Of a DNA stretch of 64,000 nucleotides, positions 17,590 through 25,428 are shown one piece after another. The notes beneath the pieces are model-generated. The model searched no databases. It was given only the letters and a program-made list of their open reading frames with translations, and was not told the origin of the DNA. Within the stretch, counting starts at the first letter, position 1; each line of letters begins with the position of its first letter. Made by a program: the position numbers and the translations under genes. Source of the stretch: Natrononativus amylolyticus (GTDB lineage: Archaea > Halobacteriota > Halobacteria > Halobacteriales > Natrialbaceae); contig NZ_CP101458.1 of the NCBI RefSeq assembly GCF_024362525.1, positions 992,001 to 1,056,000 of the forward strand, read 5' to 3'.

Positions 17590-18483
17590 TCAGAGCACGT
17601 AAAGGTCGGTCCGCCAGAACGACCGGACCGCGTCCTCGAGTGCCGACTTCGGTGCGCCCGTCGCGTCGACGGCGGCCGTCGCCAGGGGGTCGACGTCCGC
17701 AGCGAGGGTGTCGACGACCCCGCGCTGGCCGACGAGGTACAGCCGTTCGCCCCCGTACTCGTCGATCGCCGCCCGGCAGCGGTCGAGATGGTCGTCGATC
17801 TGGTCGTCGCGGATGCGCTCGAAGCGAGCCTGGGAGAAGCCGCCCTTGGAGTGGTTTCCCTTCACGTCGCTCTCGAACCCGCGGTAGTCGACGCGCTCGT
17901 CGCCGTCGTACACCCCGAGCGCGAACAGGTCGGCGCGGACGAGCGCGACCGCGTGTCGCCCCGCCGGCGCGAACCACTCCCGCTCGAGTTCGAACCGGTC
18001 GCTCCAGGTCGCCTCGAGGTCCGGCGACAGCGGCGGCTCGAGGGCGACGGAGACGAGCCCCGCATCGTCGGCACAGACCAGACAGGCGTCGAGATCGGCG
18101 AGCAGCCGCGCCCGCTCCCCGAGCGCCTCCGAGAGGTCGTCCGGAACCGCCCCGGAGACGCTCGCCGTCAGCGCGCCCTCGGGGCCGGTTCGGAACGACT
18201 CGAGCCGGTCGAGGACCTCCTCGAGTCGGCCGCCCCGCAGGCGCTCGTGACGGCGGAACTCGAGTTCGCCGTCGTCGTCCTCCCGGCGCTCGAGTTCGCC
18301 CTCGAGCTGGGCGATGCGGTCTTCGAGGCGGTTCTGGCGCTCCTCAGCTTCCTGTCTGGCAGTTACCGCGTCGGATCGGCGCTCGGACTCCGCCTCGTAC
18401 CGGTTTCGCAACCGCTCGTTCTCGTCTTCGAGGTCGGCGATTCGCTCCTTGAGCGAGGCGCGGCCGAGCAGCTCGTCTATCAT
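17590..18483 (-). CDS. Vms1/Ankzf1-type (VLRF1) peptidyl-tRNA hydrolase-like protein
   Basis: 297 residues. Residues ~1-80 form a coiled coil (ERIADLEDENERLRNRYEAESE...). The C-terminal half is an eRF1-domain-2-like module with the signature HSKGGFSQARFERIRDDQI (~residues 211-229), matching the loop of Vms1/VLRF1 that enters the ribosomal active site. Family members cleave nascent chains off stalled 60S/50S subunits. Here the protein is cytoplasmic and should act in ribosome rescue; the exact chemistry is inferred. It begins five bases from nothing recognisable upstream except a 28-base gap to the next gene. Confidence 0.78.
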   Translation of the reverse strand: MIDELLGRASLKERIADLEDENERLRNRYEAESERRSDAVTARQEAEERQNRLEDRIAQLEGELERREDDDGELEFRRHERLRGGRLEEVLDRLESFRTGPEGALTASVSGAVPDDLSEALGERARLLADLDACLVCADDAGLVSVALEPPLSPDLEATWSDRFELEREWFAPAGRHAVALVRADLFALGVYDGDERVDYRGFESDVKGNHSKGGFSQARFERIRDDQIDDHLDRCRAAIDEYGGERLYLVGQRGVVDTLAADVDPLATAAVDATGAPKSALEDAVRSFWRTDLYVL

Positions 18484-18511
18484 CGACCGGAAACGTGAAG
18501 CGGGGCTACTT

Positions 18512-18886
18512 TTACGTTCCGGCGTTGGGGAACTCGTCGTCGCCGTGGCCGACCCCGGCGAACTCGAGGAGCTGTCGTGCGCGCTCCCGGCGTGCGAGGA
18601 ACACCTCGCGGAGCGTCGGCGGGTTTCGAATCCGGGTTCCCTCGAGGAGGGATTCGGGGAGCGCGAGCGTGTTCGCGGGGACCGAGTCGTCGCCGTGGAC
18701 CGCGAAGTGACCCGACTCGAGTTTCATGACCAGGGGTTCGTCGAGCCGTTCGATGCCCGAGCCGGTGGCGTACACTTCCTCGTTGATGCGCTCGTGCTGT
18801 TCGCGCTGCATCACGGCGTGGGGACCGGTCGTGGGAGTCACGTAGAGTCGTCCGAGATAGTAGCTGTTCGAAAATCGTTCGAACAT
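18512..18886 (-). CDS. Conserved haloarchaeal protein, probably DUF5802
   Basis: 124 residues. Seen: MFERFSNSYYLGRLYVTP, QREQHERINEEVYATG, PLVMKLESGHFAVHGDD, PANTLALPESLL, and a C-terminal TLREVFLARRERARQLLEFAG. I recognise the pattern as a haloarchaea-only family without a known job (DUF5802, from memory). No membrane segment. It reads from its own leaderless promoter (AGTTATAC on the minus strand). Confidence 0.75.
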   Translation of the reverse strand: MFERFSNSYYLGRLYVTPTTGPHAVMQREQHERINEEVYATGSGIERLDEPLVMKLESGHFAVHGDDSVPANTLALPESLLEGTRIRNPPTLREVFLARRERARQLLEFAGVGHGDDEFPNAGT

Positions 18887-18912
18887 GGTACGTCAACTCA
18901 CGTCACACACCG

Positions 18913-18920
18913 GTATAACT
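18913..18920 (-). promoter_or_regulatory. TATA box of the 18886 gene
   Basis: GTATAACT on the plus strand reads AGTTATAC on the minus strand, 27-34 bases before the ATG at 18886. This is the leaderless geometry. Confidence 0.55.
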
Positions 18921-19222
18921 ATTCTGCCCCTGTCACCCCTCGACGGGTTGTGATAGCGTGATCCGGCCGGCCGGCGTCAACGGACACCCTAACCACGAAA
19001 TTATCACGTTCGAAACCGACTGTTTCGTCGTCTATACGACCCCCAACCTCGCTCCGGACGAGTGTGTGACTGTTCGTGTCCGTTCGCACACCCGCCGTTT
19101 CCGAGGCGGGTCGCCCCCGTCTCGAGAACGGACAAACCGAGAGACGGTGGTGGGGTGTGAACGCTCCAAACGGATCTGAACGGTCGCGCCCGACAGGTAA
19201 ACGATCCGAACGAAGGTCCGCC
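18921..19222. other. Gene-poor intergenic region with nested inverted repeats
   Basis: About 300 bases separate two divergent promoters. A 73-codon frame (18958-19179) has no recognisable protein character. The visible structure is an 8-bp inverted repeat GTCCGTTC (19078-19085) / GAACGGAC (19126-19133) enclosing a CCCGCC (19091-19096) / GGCGGG (19105-19110) hairpin. A run of CCGGCCGG palindrome lies at about 18962-18971. I see no tRNA or known RNA here. Confidence 0.5.
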
Positions 19223-19230
19223 TTTTTAAG
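19223..19230 (+). promoter_or_regulatory. TATA box of the 19255 gene
   Basis: TTTTTAAG lies 25-32 bases before the ATG at 19255, consistent with a leaderless transcript. Confidence 0.7.
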
Positions 19231-19254
19231 CTATTCGCCGGTAGCCGGTAGGTA

Positions 19255-20010
19255 ATGAGTACATTCCGTGCCACGGCGTTCGTCGTGGTCGTCGCTGTCC
19301 TCGGGCTCACCGTCGCCCCGATCGCCAGCGCGGCGGTCGTGACGGGCGTCACCGACGAGCCGAGCGACAACGACAGCGACGAACCGCGGGAGACGTCGAT
19401 GGGAACCGAGATCTCCGAGTTCATGCAGACCAGCGCCGCCGGCGCCGACCACGCCGTCGACACGCGGATGTTCGACGCGGCCTACGAGAACGCGCCGGAG
19501 GACCGCCGCGGCGAGATCGTCTCGGACCGCACCTCACACCTCGAGCAGCGCCTCACCTCGCTCGAGCGCGAGTACGCCGAGATCGAAGAGCGCGAAGAGG
19601 AGATGAACCCCGCAGCGTACGAAGCGCGGCTGACCCGGCTCGCGGTCCAGATCTCCGCCCTCGAGAACGCGATCGACCAGGCCGAGCCGCGGGCGAACGA
19701 GTCCGGCGTCGGAACGGACGCCATCGTCGACCTCCGGACGAACGCGATGTCCCTCGCTACCAGCGAGATCACCACGCGGGCCGGCGACCTGATCGGCATC
19801 GAGTTCTCGCTCGGCCAGGGTGACGCCGCGCCCGGACAGGGAGACACCCCGCCCGGACAGTCGGGCGACACCGACGCCGGCGGCGGTGGCGGCGAAACGG
19901 TAGACGGAGACGGCGTCGACGGCGATAGCGGCGGGACGGTAGACGGCGAGCTAGACGTCGAGGAAAGCGACGCCGTCGAGAGCGAGAACGATTCCGCCGA
20001 GAGCGAGTGA
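19255..20010 (+). CDS. Secreted helical protein with acidic Gly/Asp-rich tail, hypothetical
   Basis: 251 residues. A Sec-type signal peptide (VVVVAVLGLTV, cleavage likely after ASA at ~26) is followed by a helical domain with heptad-like SHLEQRLTSLEREYAEIEEREEEM and YEARLTRLAVQISALENAIDQ (~100-165). The tail carries a short tandem repeat (GQGDAAPGQGDTPPGQSGD) and acidic DGD/SEND runs, so it should be extracellular and very soluble. It may be related to other haloarchaeal DUF709x secreted proteins. Function unknown. The next gene (regulator) starts 61 bases downstream. Confidence 0.72.
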   Translation: MSTFRATAFVVVVAVLGLTVAPIASAAVVTGVTDEPSDNDSDEPRETSMGTEISEFMQTSAAGADHAVDTRMFDAAYENAPEDRRGEIVSDRTSHLEQRLTSLEREYAEIEEREEEMNPAAYEARLTRLAVQISALENAIDQAEPRANESGVGTDAIVDLRTNAMSLATSEITTRAGDLIGIEFSLGQGDAAPGQGDTPPGQSGDTDAGGGGGETVDGDGVDGDSGGTVDGELDVEESDAVESENDSAESE

Positions 20011-20071
20011 GCCGCGCTCTGCGGAACGCCGAGAGACACCCTTTTCAGCACTCATCGCCAACGTCGGATAG

Positions 20072-20731
20072 ATGGACTCCGCTGCGTTGCTGGATCTGCT
20101 CGGAAACGAAAACCGGCGACGAATCCTGCGGTTACTGGCGCGGAAGCCCTGTTACGTCACCGAGATCTCCGAGTACCTCGGCGTCAGTCCGAAAGCCGTC
20201 ATCGAGCACCTCAGGAAGCTCGAGGACGCCGGCTTAGTCGAGAGCCACACCGACGACCAGCGGCGCAAGTACTTCCACATCGCGCGGAACGTTCGCCTCG
20301 AGGTGAACGTCTCGCCGTACGGCTTCGCGAGCAAGAGCGCCTATCCGTCGAACAACAGCTTCGACATCACCACCTGTCGGCACCTCTCGCTCGACATCAG
20401 CTACGACGAGACGGACGAACTCGACGAGCTGTTGAGCACGCTCAAGCGGATGGAACAGCTCGAGAACGAGCTCTCGCTGGCCCAGCGGTGGGTCCAGGGG
20501 CGACTGTGTGACGTACTCGATCGGATCTCAGAAACGGTCGGAACCGGCCCGGAGAGCCGAATCTACGCCGACTTGCTTGCGAAGATCCGCGAAGAACCAC
20601 AGGGAGTGACGGCGCTCAGCCAGGAGATCGACGCCCCCCGGGAGGTCGTCGCCGACCTGCTCGAGACGATGGCCGACGAGGGGATCGTCACCCGGACCGA
20701 GCGGGGCTGGGAGCTCGCGACGAGCGAGTGA
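20072..20731 (+). CDS. ArsR-family winged-helix transcriptional regulator with second C-terminal wHTH
   Basis: 219 residues. The N-terminal winged helix is clear: LLDLLGNENRRRILRLLARKPCYVTEISEYLGVSPKAVIEHLRKLEDAGLVESH (~5-60), recognition helix SPKAVIEHLRKL. The middle (~75-150) has NVSPYGFASKSAYPSN and a helical dimerisation region (LLSTLKRMEQLENELSLAQRW). A second HTH-like segment (GVTALSQEIDAPREVVADLLETMADEGIVTRTERG) closes the protein. It may regulate the secreted protein upstream or the divergent membrane gene; no metal-binding Cys pair is evident. Confidence 0.85.
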   Translation: MDSAALLDLLGNENRRRILRLLARKPCYVTEISEYLGVSPKAVIEHLRKLEDAGLVESHTDDQRRKYFHIARNVRLEVNVSPYGFASKSAYPSNNSFDITTCRHLSLDISYDETDELDELLSTLKRMEQLENELSLAQRWVQGRLCDVLDRISETVGTGPESRIYADLLAKIREEPQGVTALSQEIDAPREVVADLLETMADEGIVTRTERGWELATSE

Positions 20732-20740
20732 GTCGGAAGG

Positions 20741-21331
20741 TCAGATCTCCCGCGAGAGGCCGTCTCGCAGGTCGCGGCCGAAGTAGTACCCCGCCAGCGC
20801 GGCCACGATCCCGACGACCGCGCCGACGGCGAAAACGGCCTGCCAGGAGCCGGCGACCGCCGGTATCGGGTGACTGAACAGCGTCGAGAGCCCGCCGGCC
20901 GCAACGCCGGCGAGTGCGACCTCGAGATACCGCCGTCTCGAGGTGAGCAGCCCGACGAGAAACGCGACCGCGAGCGCGCCGAGCAGGCCGCCAGCGAAGG
21001 GAACGACGAGGTCGCCGACGAACAGACCGACGCCGAGGACGCCGGCCAGCGCGAGAAACGCCTTCGGGGAGAAGTAGTACCCGAGAGAACGCCGTGACGA
21101 CCCCGTCCGTGTGGGGAGTCGCGACCGAACGCGCGCGCCGAGGCCGGTCGACTCGGCCGTGTCGGCGGCCGAGTCGCCAGTCGCGTCCCCGGGTGGGGAC
21201 GTCGCGGTCGACCGCGACTGCGGCTCCGCGCCCGACTCCGGACCAGACAGCAGCCGGTCGGTTTCCTCGAGGAGATCGTCGGTCGAACCCGGCTCCCGGG
21301 TCGTCGTGACCTCGTCCGAGCGGTCGCTCAT
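20741..21331 (-). CDS. Membrane protein with long acidic N-terminal tail, hypothetical
   Basis: 196 residues. The first ~85 are a disordered Ser/Thr/Asp/Glu-rich tail. The rest has several short hydrophobic stretches (AFLALAGVLGVGLFVGDLV, FAGGLLGALAVAFLVGLLTS, VALAGVAAGGLSTLFS, VFAVGAVVGIVAALAGYYFG) rich in Gly, ending GRDLRDGLSREI. The Gly-rich packing resembles DUF456-type proteins but the match is weak. Start at 21331 (MSDRSDEV); frame Mets further upstream read into low-complexity sequence. Function unknown. Confidence 0.65.
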   Translation of the reverse strand: MSDRSDEVTTTREPGSTDDLLEETDRLLSGPESGAEPQSRSTATSPPGDATGDSAADTAESTGLGARVRSRLPTRTGSSRRSLGYYFSPKAFLALAGVLGVGLFVGDLVVPFAGGLLGALAVAFLVGLLTSRRRYLEVALAGVAAGGLSTLFSHPIPAVAGSWQAVFAVGAVVGIVAALAGYYFGRDLRDGLSREI

Positions 21332-21453
21332 ACGTGACTCGATGGGGGCGACACCCATGGTCCTTTCGGCATACCAACTGGATCGTCGCGCGAGCCGGCC
21401 GGTCCTCGTCGGAACCACCGTCGCTTTTTTGCGCTCGTCGCGTACGCACCTCA

Positions 21454-21654
21454 ATGAACGTCGGAACGGTCGCAGTCGGCGCCGGCGTCGTCGCTCTCGG
21501 CGTGGGGATCCTCTACGGGGCCAAACGACTCCTGCCCCGGACCGAGATGCCCGACGAAATCGCCACCTACGTTCGGCTGCTCACCGCCCTGTTCGCGGGC
21601 GTCGTGATCACACTCGGGCTCCTCGTCACCCTCTTCGGGTTCTTCGGGGCCTGA
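21454..21654 (+). CDS. Small two-helix membrane protein
   Basis: 66 residues: MNVGTVAVGAGVVALGVGILYGAKRLL, a short loop PRTEMPDEIATYVR, then LLTALFAGVVITLGLLVTLFGFFGA. Two tightly packed Gly-rich helices with no catalytic residue. A T6 tract at 21425-21430 lies at the promoter distance. It sits 51 bases before gatD on the same strand and could be cotranscribed, though no link in function is evident. Confidence 0.65.
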   Translation: MNVGTVAVGAGVVALGVGILYGAKRLLPRTEMPDEIATYVRLLTALFAGVVITLGLLVTLFGFFGA

Positions 21655-21705
21655 TCGGCGGTTCGAAAGCGTGCTTTCAAGTCCGACCGCGCGCAACCGA
21701 AACGC

Positions 21706-23007
21706 ATGACAGCGAACCCCGGAGATCGCGTCCGGCTCGAGGGCGCAGACGGGTCCTACGAGGGCGTGTTGCTCCCCTCGACCACCGACGACCACCTCGT
21801 GGTGAAACTCGAGGGCGGGTACAACGTCGGCGTCGACCGCGAGGAAGTCTCCCTCGAGGTGCTCGAGGAGAACGTCTACCGGATCGAGAGCGGCCAGAGC
21901 GACGAGAGCGGCTCTGCGGTCGAGTTCGACGACGACCTCCCCACGATCGCGCTCATCTCGACCGGCGGGACGATCGCGTCGACGGTCGACTACCGAACCG
22001 GCGCGGTGACGGCGCAGTTCGACGCGGAAGACGTCCTCCGCGCGGTGCCCGATCTCGCCGGCCGGGCGAACTACCGCGGGCGGGTCGTCGCAAACATCCT
22101 TTCTGAGAACATGGAACCGCCGATCTGGCGGGAGCTCGCCGACGCGGTCGCGGCGGAGATCGACGCCGGCGCCGACGGCGTCGTCGTCATGCACGGCACC
22201 GACACGATGCAGTACTCGGCGGCGGCGCTCTCCTTCATGCTCGAGACGCCGGTTCCGATCGTCTTCACCGGCAGCCAGCGCTCGGCCGACCGGCCCTCCT
22301 CGGACAACGTCATGAACGCGGTTTGCGCCGTCGAGGCCGCCAAGAGCGACTGCGCGGAGGTGCTCGTCTGTATGCACGCCACGGAGTCCGACGACGTCTG
22401 CGCGCTCCACCGGGGCACTCGAGTCCGCAAGAACCACACCTCTCGGCGGGACGCCTTCGAGACCGTCGGCGCCGAGCCGCTGGGCGAGGTCGACTACGAG
22501 GCATGCGAGGCCCAGAGGGCCTCGAAAAGTCGAGCGGCGGCGAGCCGCGAGACCGAGGCGGTGTCCTTCCGCCGAGAATACCGCGAACGCGACTCTGTCG
22601 AACTCTCCGTCGAACCCGACCTCGAGGCGGACGTCGAACTCCTGAAGTTCACGCCCGGGATGGACCCCGCGTTCCTCGACGCCGCCGAAGGGAAGGCGGG
22701 GCTGGTGCTCGAGGGAACCGGCCTCGGCCACGTCCACACCGACCTGATTCCGCAGGTTGCGGAGCTGATCGACGGCGGGACGACGGTCGTGATGACCAGC
22801 CAGTGTCTCGAGGGGCGGGTCTGTGACCGGGTGTACGACACGGGTCGCGACCTGCTCGAGGCGGGCGTCCTCGAGGGCGAGGACACCCTGCCCGGAACCG
22901 CGAAGGTCAAGCTGATGTGGGCGCTCGCGAACGCCGACGACGTCGAGGAGGCGATGGCGACGTCGCTGGCCGGCGAGATCCAGGAGCGCTCGCGGCCCTG
23001 GGAGTGA
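21706..23007 (+). CDS. gatD: Glu-tRNA(Gln) amidotransferase subunit D
   Basis: 433 residues. GatD is the asparaginase-like ammonia donor of the archaeal GatDE complex that turns Glu-tRNA(Gln) into Gln-tRNA(Gln). The N-terminal barrel (to ~75) is followed by the asparaginase nucleophile motif STGGTIAS (85-92), MHGTDTMQYSA (~165) with the second Thr/Asp pair, GSQRSADRPSSDN, and the late STTV/TSQCLEG region. GatE is not in this window. Odd point: residues ~267-283 are an Ala/Arg/Ser-rich insertion coded by a double-hairpin DNA element (22506-22553). The GNAT gene starts one base after its stop. Confidence 0.95.
   Translation: MTANPGDRVRLEGADGSYEGVLLPSTTDDHLVVKLEGGYNVGVDREEVSLEVLEENVYRIESGQSDESGSAVEFDDDLPTIALISTGGTIASTVDYRTGAVTAQFDAEDVLRAVPDLAGRANYRGRVVANILSENMEPPIWRELADAVAAEIDAGADGVVVMHGTDTMQYSAAALSFMLETPVPIVFTGSQRSADRPSSDNVMNAVCAVEAAKSDCAEVLVCMHATESDDVCALHRGTRVRKNHTSRRDAFETVGAEPLGEVDYEACEAQRASKSRAAASRETEAVSFRREYRERDSVELSVEPDLEADVELLKFTPGMDPAFLDAAEGKAGLVLEGTGLGHVHTDLIPQVAELIDGGTTVVMTSQCLEGRVCDRVYDTGRDLLEAGVLEGEDTLPGTAKVKLMWALANADDVEEAMATSLAGEIQERSRPWE
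22506..22553 (+). repeat. In-frame double-hairpin palindromic element within gatD
   Basis: 48 bases: a perfect 8-bp stem CGAGGCCC (22506-22513) / GGGCCTCG (22517-22524) with a 3-base loop, an AAAA spacer, then a second stem GTC/GAC with tandem GA/GA mismatches and GCGGC (22534-22538) / GCCGC (22544-22548). Length is a multiple of three and it codes for an AQRASKSRAAASR-type insert. The nucleoside phosphorylase gene carries the same layout at 33641-33687. Confidence 0.6.
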
Positions 23008-23008
23008 G

Positions 23009-23923
23009 ATGGCCGCCGGACTCGAGATCCGTCGGGCGACCCACGACGACTACGAGGCGGTCAAATCCGTCTCCGAAACCGTCTGGCCCGACCACGGCGG
23101 CGACTACCTCCACCGCGTCTACCACGACTGGCTCGAGGACGCCGACGACGACACCAAGCGGACGTTCGTCGCCGACGCCGGCGACGAACTCGCGGGGATC
23201 GTCCAGGCCGTGATGCTCTCGCCCGAGGAGGCCTGGTTCCAGGGGATGCGCGTCAACGCCGACTACCGCCGCCAGGGGGTAAGCACGCGGCTCAACGACG
23301 CCTGCTTCGAGTGGGCCCGCGATCAGGGGGCGACCGTCGGCCGGATCATGACCTACTCGTGGAACGTCGCGGCCCTGGGGGCGGCTCGAGCCGGCGGCTT
23401 CGAGCCCGTCACCGAGTTTCGGTGGGCGCAGCCCGACCCCGATCCCGACGCGGACGGCCCGCTCCCGGTTTCGAACGACCCCGCGGCCGCGTGGCGCTAC
23501 TGGGCCGACAGCCCCGCCCGCGACCACCTCCGGGGGGTCGCGCTCTCGCCCGAGGAGAGCTGGGCGGTCTGTGAACTCACCCGCGAAATCCTCGCGACGG
23601 TCGGCGAGGAGACCGCGGTGTTCGCGGTCCACGGCGACGACGGCGTCGCCGGGGCGAGCTACCGGACCCGCGAGTACGAGCGCCGAACCGACGACGGCGC
23701 GATCGTCACCTGGGTCGAGTACGGCGTCGGCGCCTGGGACGGCCTCGAGGCCGCCCGCTCGCTGTTCGCGGCGATCGCTCGGGACGCGGCGACGCTCGGC
23801 GCCGACCGGGTTCGTGTGTTGATCCCCGAGACCGTCGGCTTCGTCAGCGACGCCTCGCTGGTCGCCGAGGGGATCTCGGAGGAGCCAGATTTCGTCCTCG
23901 GCATCGACCTCACCGAGGCCTGA
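23009..23923 (+). CDS. GNAT family N-acetyltransferase (double-length)
   Basis: 304 residues, about twice a single GNAT domain. Domain 1 (~5-145) has EIRRATHDDYEAVKSV and the acetyl-CoA loop VNADYRRQGVSTRLNDACFEWA (Q/RxxGxx). Domain 2 (~165-300) has a second, weaker GNAT-like half (AVCELTREILATVGEETAVFAV, RSLFAAIARDAATLGADRVRVLIP). The acceptor is unknown. The ATG follows the gatD TGA by one base, so the pair is probably cotranscribed. Confidence 0.8.
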   Translation: MAAGLEIRRATHDDYEAVKSVSETVWPDHGGDYLHRVYHDWLEDADDDTKRTFVADAGDELAGIVQAVMLSPEEAWFQGMRVNADYRRQGVSTRLNDACFEWARDQGATVGRIMTYSWNVAALGAARAGGFEPVTEFRWAQPDPDPDADGPLPVSNDPAAAWRYWADSPARDHLRGVALSPEESWAVCELTREILATVGEETAVFAVHGDDGVAGASYRTREYERRTDDGAIVTWVEYGVGAWDGLEAARSLFAAIARDAATLGADRVRVLIPETVGFVSDASLVAEGISEEPDFVLGIDLTEA

Positions 23924-24057
23924 CACGGCCTGCTGTGATTCTGTACCGGTGATCGCCGCCCCGGTCAAGCGATCACCGGGAGCACGTTACAAGATCCGTA
24001 TGACCGAGCACCGCCGGCTGGCGAACAGTTACCTCCGACCGGTGCGGAGACGGTCGT

Positions 24058-25122
24058 ATGCGCGCAGCGATTCTCGAGTCCTACGGCGAACCGCTCTCGA
24101 TCGAAGAGGTCGAATCACCCGAACCCGCCCCCGACGGCGCGGTGATCGAGGTCGAGGCCTGCGGCGTCTGCCGGAGCGACTGGCACGCCTGGCAGGGCCA
24201 CGGCGAGTGGGCCGACGACCGGGTCCCGCTGGGACAGATCCTCGGCCACGAACCCGCCGGACGGGTGCTCGAAGTGGGCGAGCGAGTGGACGAAACCCGT
24301 CTCGCGCCCGGCGACCGGGTCGCGGTGCCGTTCAACCTCGGCGACGGCACCTGCCACCAGTGTCGAAACGGCCACGGAAACGTCTGCACCGACGGTTACG
24401 CCCTCGGATTCGAGCCCGCGGTTCCCGGCGCCTTCGCAGAACGGGTCCACGTCCCCCACGCCGAGTTCAACGCGGTCCACCTCCCCGACGGCGTCGAACC
24501 GGAGGCCGTCGCCGCGCTCGGCTGTCGGTACGTGACGGCGTTTCACGCGCTCGCCCACCGCGCCGACCTCGCCGGCGGCGACTGGGTCGCCGTCCACGGC
24601 TGTGGCGGCCTCGGCCTGGCGGCGGTCCAGATCGCGAGCGCGCTCGGTGCCCGCGTGATCGCGGTCGACATCCGGGAGGAGCCCCTCGAGCTGGCCGCCG
24701 CCGTCGGGGCCGAAGCGACGGTGAACGGCGCCGACGAGGACGTGCCGGCCGCCATCGAGTCGAGTACGGACGGCGGCGCGCACGTCTCTCTCGACTGTCT
24801 CGGCCGGGCCGAGACCTGTCGAAACAGTGTCGACTGCCTGCGCCCCCGCGGCACCCACGTACAGGTGGGGCTGACGACCGACGCCGAGCGCGGCGAGGTC
24901 GCCCTCCCGGTCGACGAGATCACCCGCTGGGACGTCTCCGTTCTCGGCTCGCGCGGAATGCCGCCCTCGCGCTACGACGAACTCCTGGGGATGCTCGAGT
25001 CCGGCGCCCTCGACCCGGGCGCGCTCGTCACCCGTCGCGTGACGCTCGAGGAAGTCTCCGACCGGCTGGCGGCGATGAGCGAGTACGACACTCGAGGGTT
25101 CGAAGTCGTCACCCGGTTCTAA
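24058..25122 (+). CDS. Zinc-dependent alcohol dehydrogenase (MDR family)
   Basis: 354 residues. Catalytic zinc ligands are Cys38 and the His-Glu of GHE (63-65). The structural-zinc loop is CHQCRNGHGNVC (Cys99, 102, 110), only three Cys where the family usually has four. The Rossmann half has GCGGLGLAAVQIA and the NAD-type acidic residue VDIREEP. It should oxidise an alcohol or aldehyde with NAD(H). The ATG at 24058 directly starts MRAAILESYG. The stop overlaps the convergent SAMP-like gene. Confidence 0.85.
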   Translation: MRAAILESYGEPLSIEEVESPEPAPDGAVIEVEACGVCRSDWHAWQGHGEWADDRVPLGQILGHEPAGRVLEVGERVDETRLAPGDRVAVPFNLGDGTCHQCRNGHGNVCTDGYALGFEPAVPGAFAERVHVPHAEFNAVHLPDGVEPEAVAALGCRYVTAFHALAHRADLAGGDWVAVHGCGGLGLAAVQIASALGARVIAVDIREEPLELAAAVGAEATVNGADEDVPAAIESSTDGGAHVSLDCLGRAETCRNSVDCLRPRGTHVQVGLTTDAERGEVALPVDEITRWDVSVLGSRGMPPSRYDELLGMLESGALDPGALVTRRVTLEEVSDRLAAMSEYDTRGFEVVTRF

Positions 25123-25397
25123 CCGCCGCTGACCGGCGGAAACAGCGCCAGTTCGTCGCCCGCCTCGAGTTCCGTCTCGAGGCCCGCCTCCTGGCTCCGG
25201 ACGTCCTTGCCGTTGCGGAGCACGTTGATCTGTGAGCGCAACGCCCCCTCCTCGTCGAGGACGCGGTCTTCGAGGGCGGGTCGGTCCTCGAGCAGCGCCT
25301 CGAGCGCGTCTCCGACCGTCTCGCCATGCTCGACGTCGACGGTGACGTGGCGGCCGTCGGCGTGTTCGGCGAGGTCGGCGAACAGCTTCCACTCCAT
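25119..25397 (-). CDS. Ubiquitin-like small archaeal modifier protein (MoaD/SAMP family)
   Basis: 92 residues with a beta-grasp fold: MEWKLFADLAEHADGRHVTVDV, LEALLEDRPALEDRVLDEEGALRSQINVLRNGKDV and a C-terminus ending PPVSGG. The exposed diglycine is the mark of MoaD/SAMP proteins, which either carry sulfur for molybdopterin and tRNA thiolation or are conjugated to lysines by an E1-like UbaA. The start at 25397 (MEWKLF) is used; earlier frame sequence is low-complexity. With moaB at 3 kb, the molybdenum-cofactor link is plausible. Confidence 0.88.
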   Translation of the reverse strand: MEWKLFADLAEHADGRHVTVDVEHGETVGDALEALLEDRPALEDRVLDEEGALRSQINVLRNGKDVRSQEAGLETELEAGDELALFPPVSGG

Positions 25398-25428
25398 AGG
25401 CGGCGCTACCCGCGCCGACGGCAAGTAG

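Noticed and set aside
18615-18645. tRNA-like T-arm words (ggtttcgaatcc)
   Set aside because: They lie within the DUF5802-like coding sequence and no acceptor or anticodon arm can be built.
18958-19179. 73-codon frame starting GTG
   Set aside because: No motif, a Cys/Arg mix unlike the acidic neighbours and no promoter or ribosome-binding site; the region is better read as regulatory DNA.
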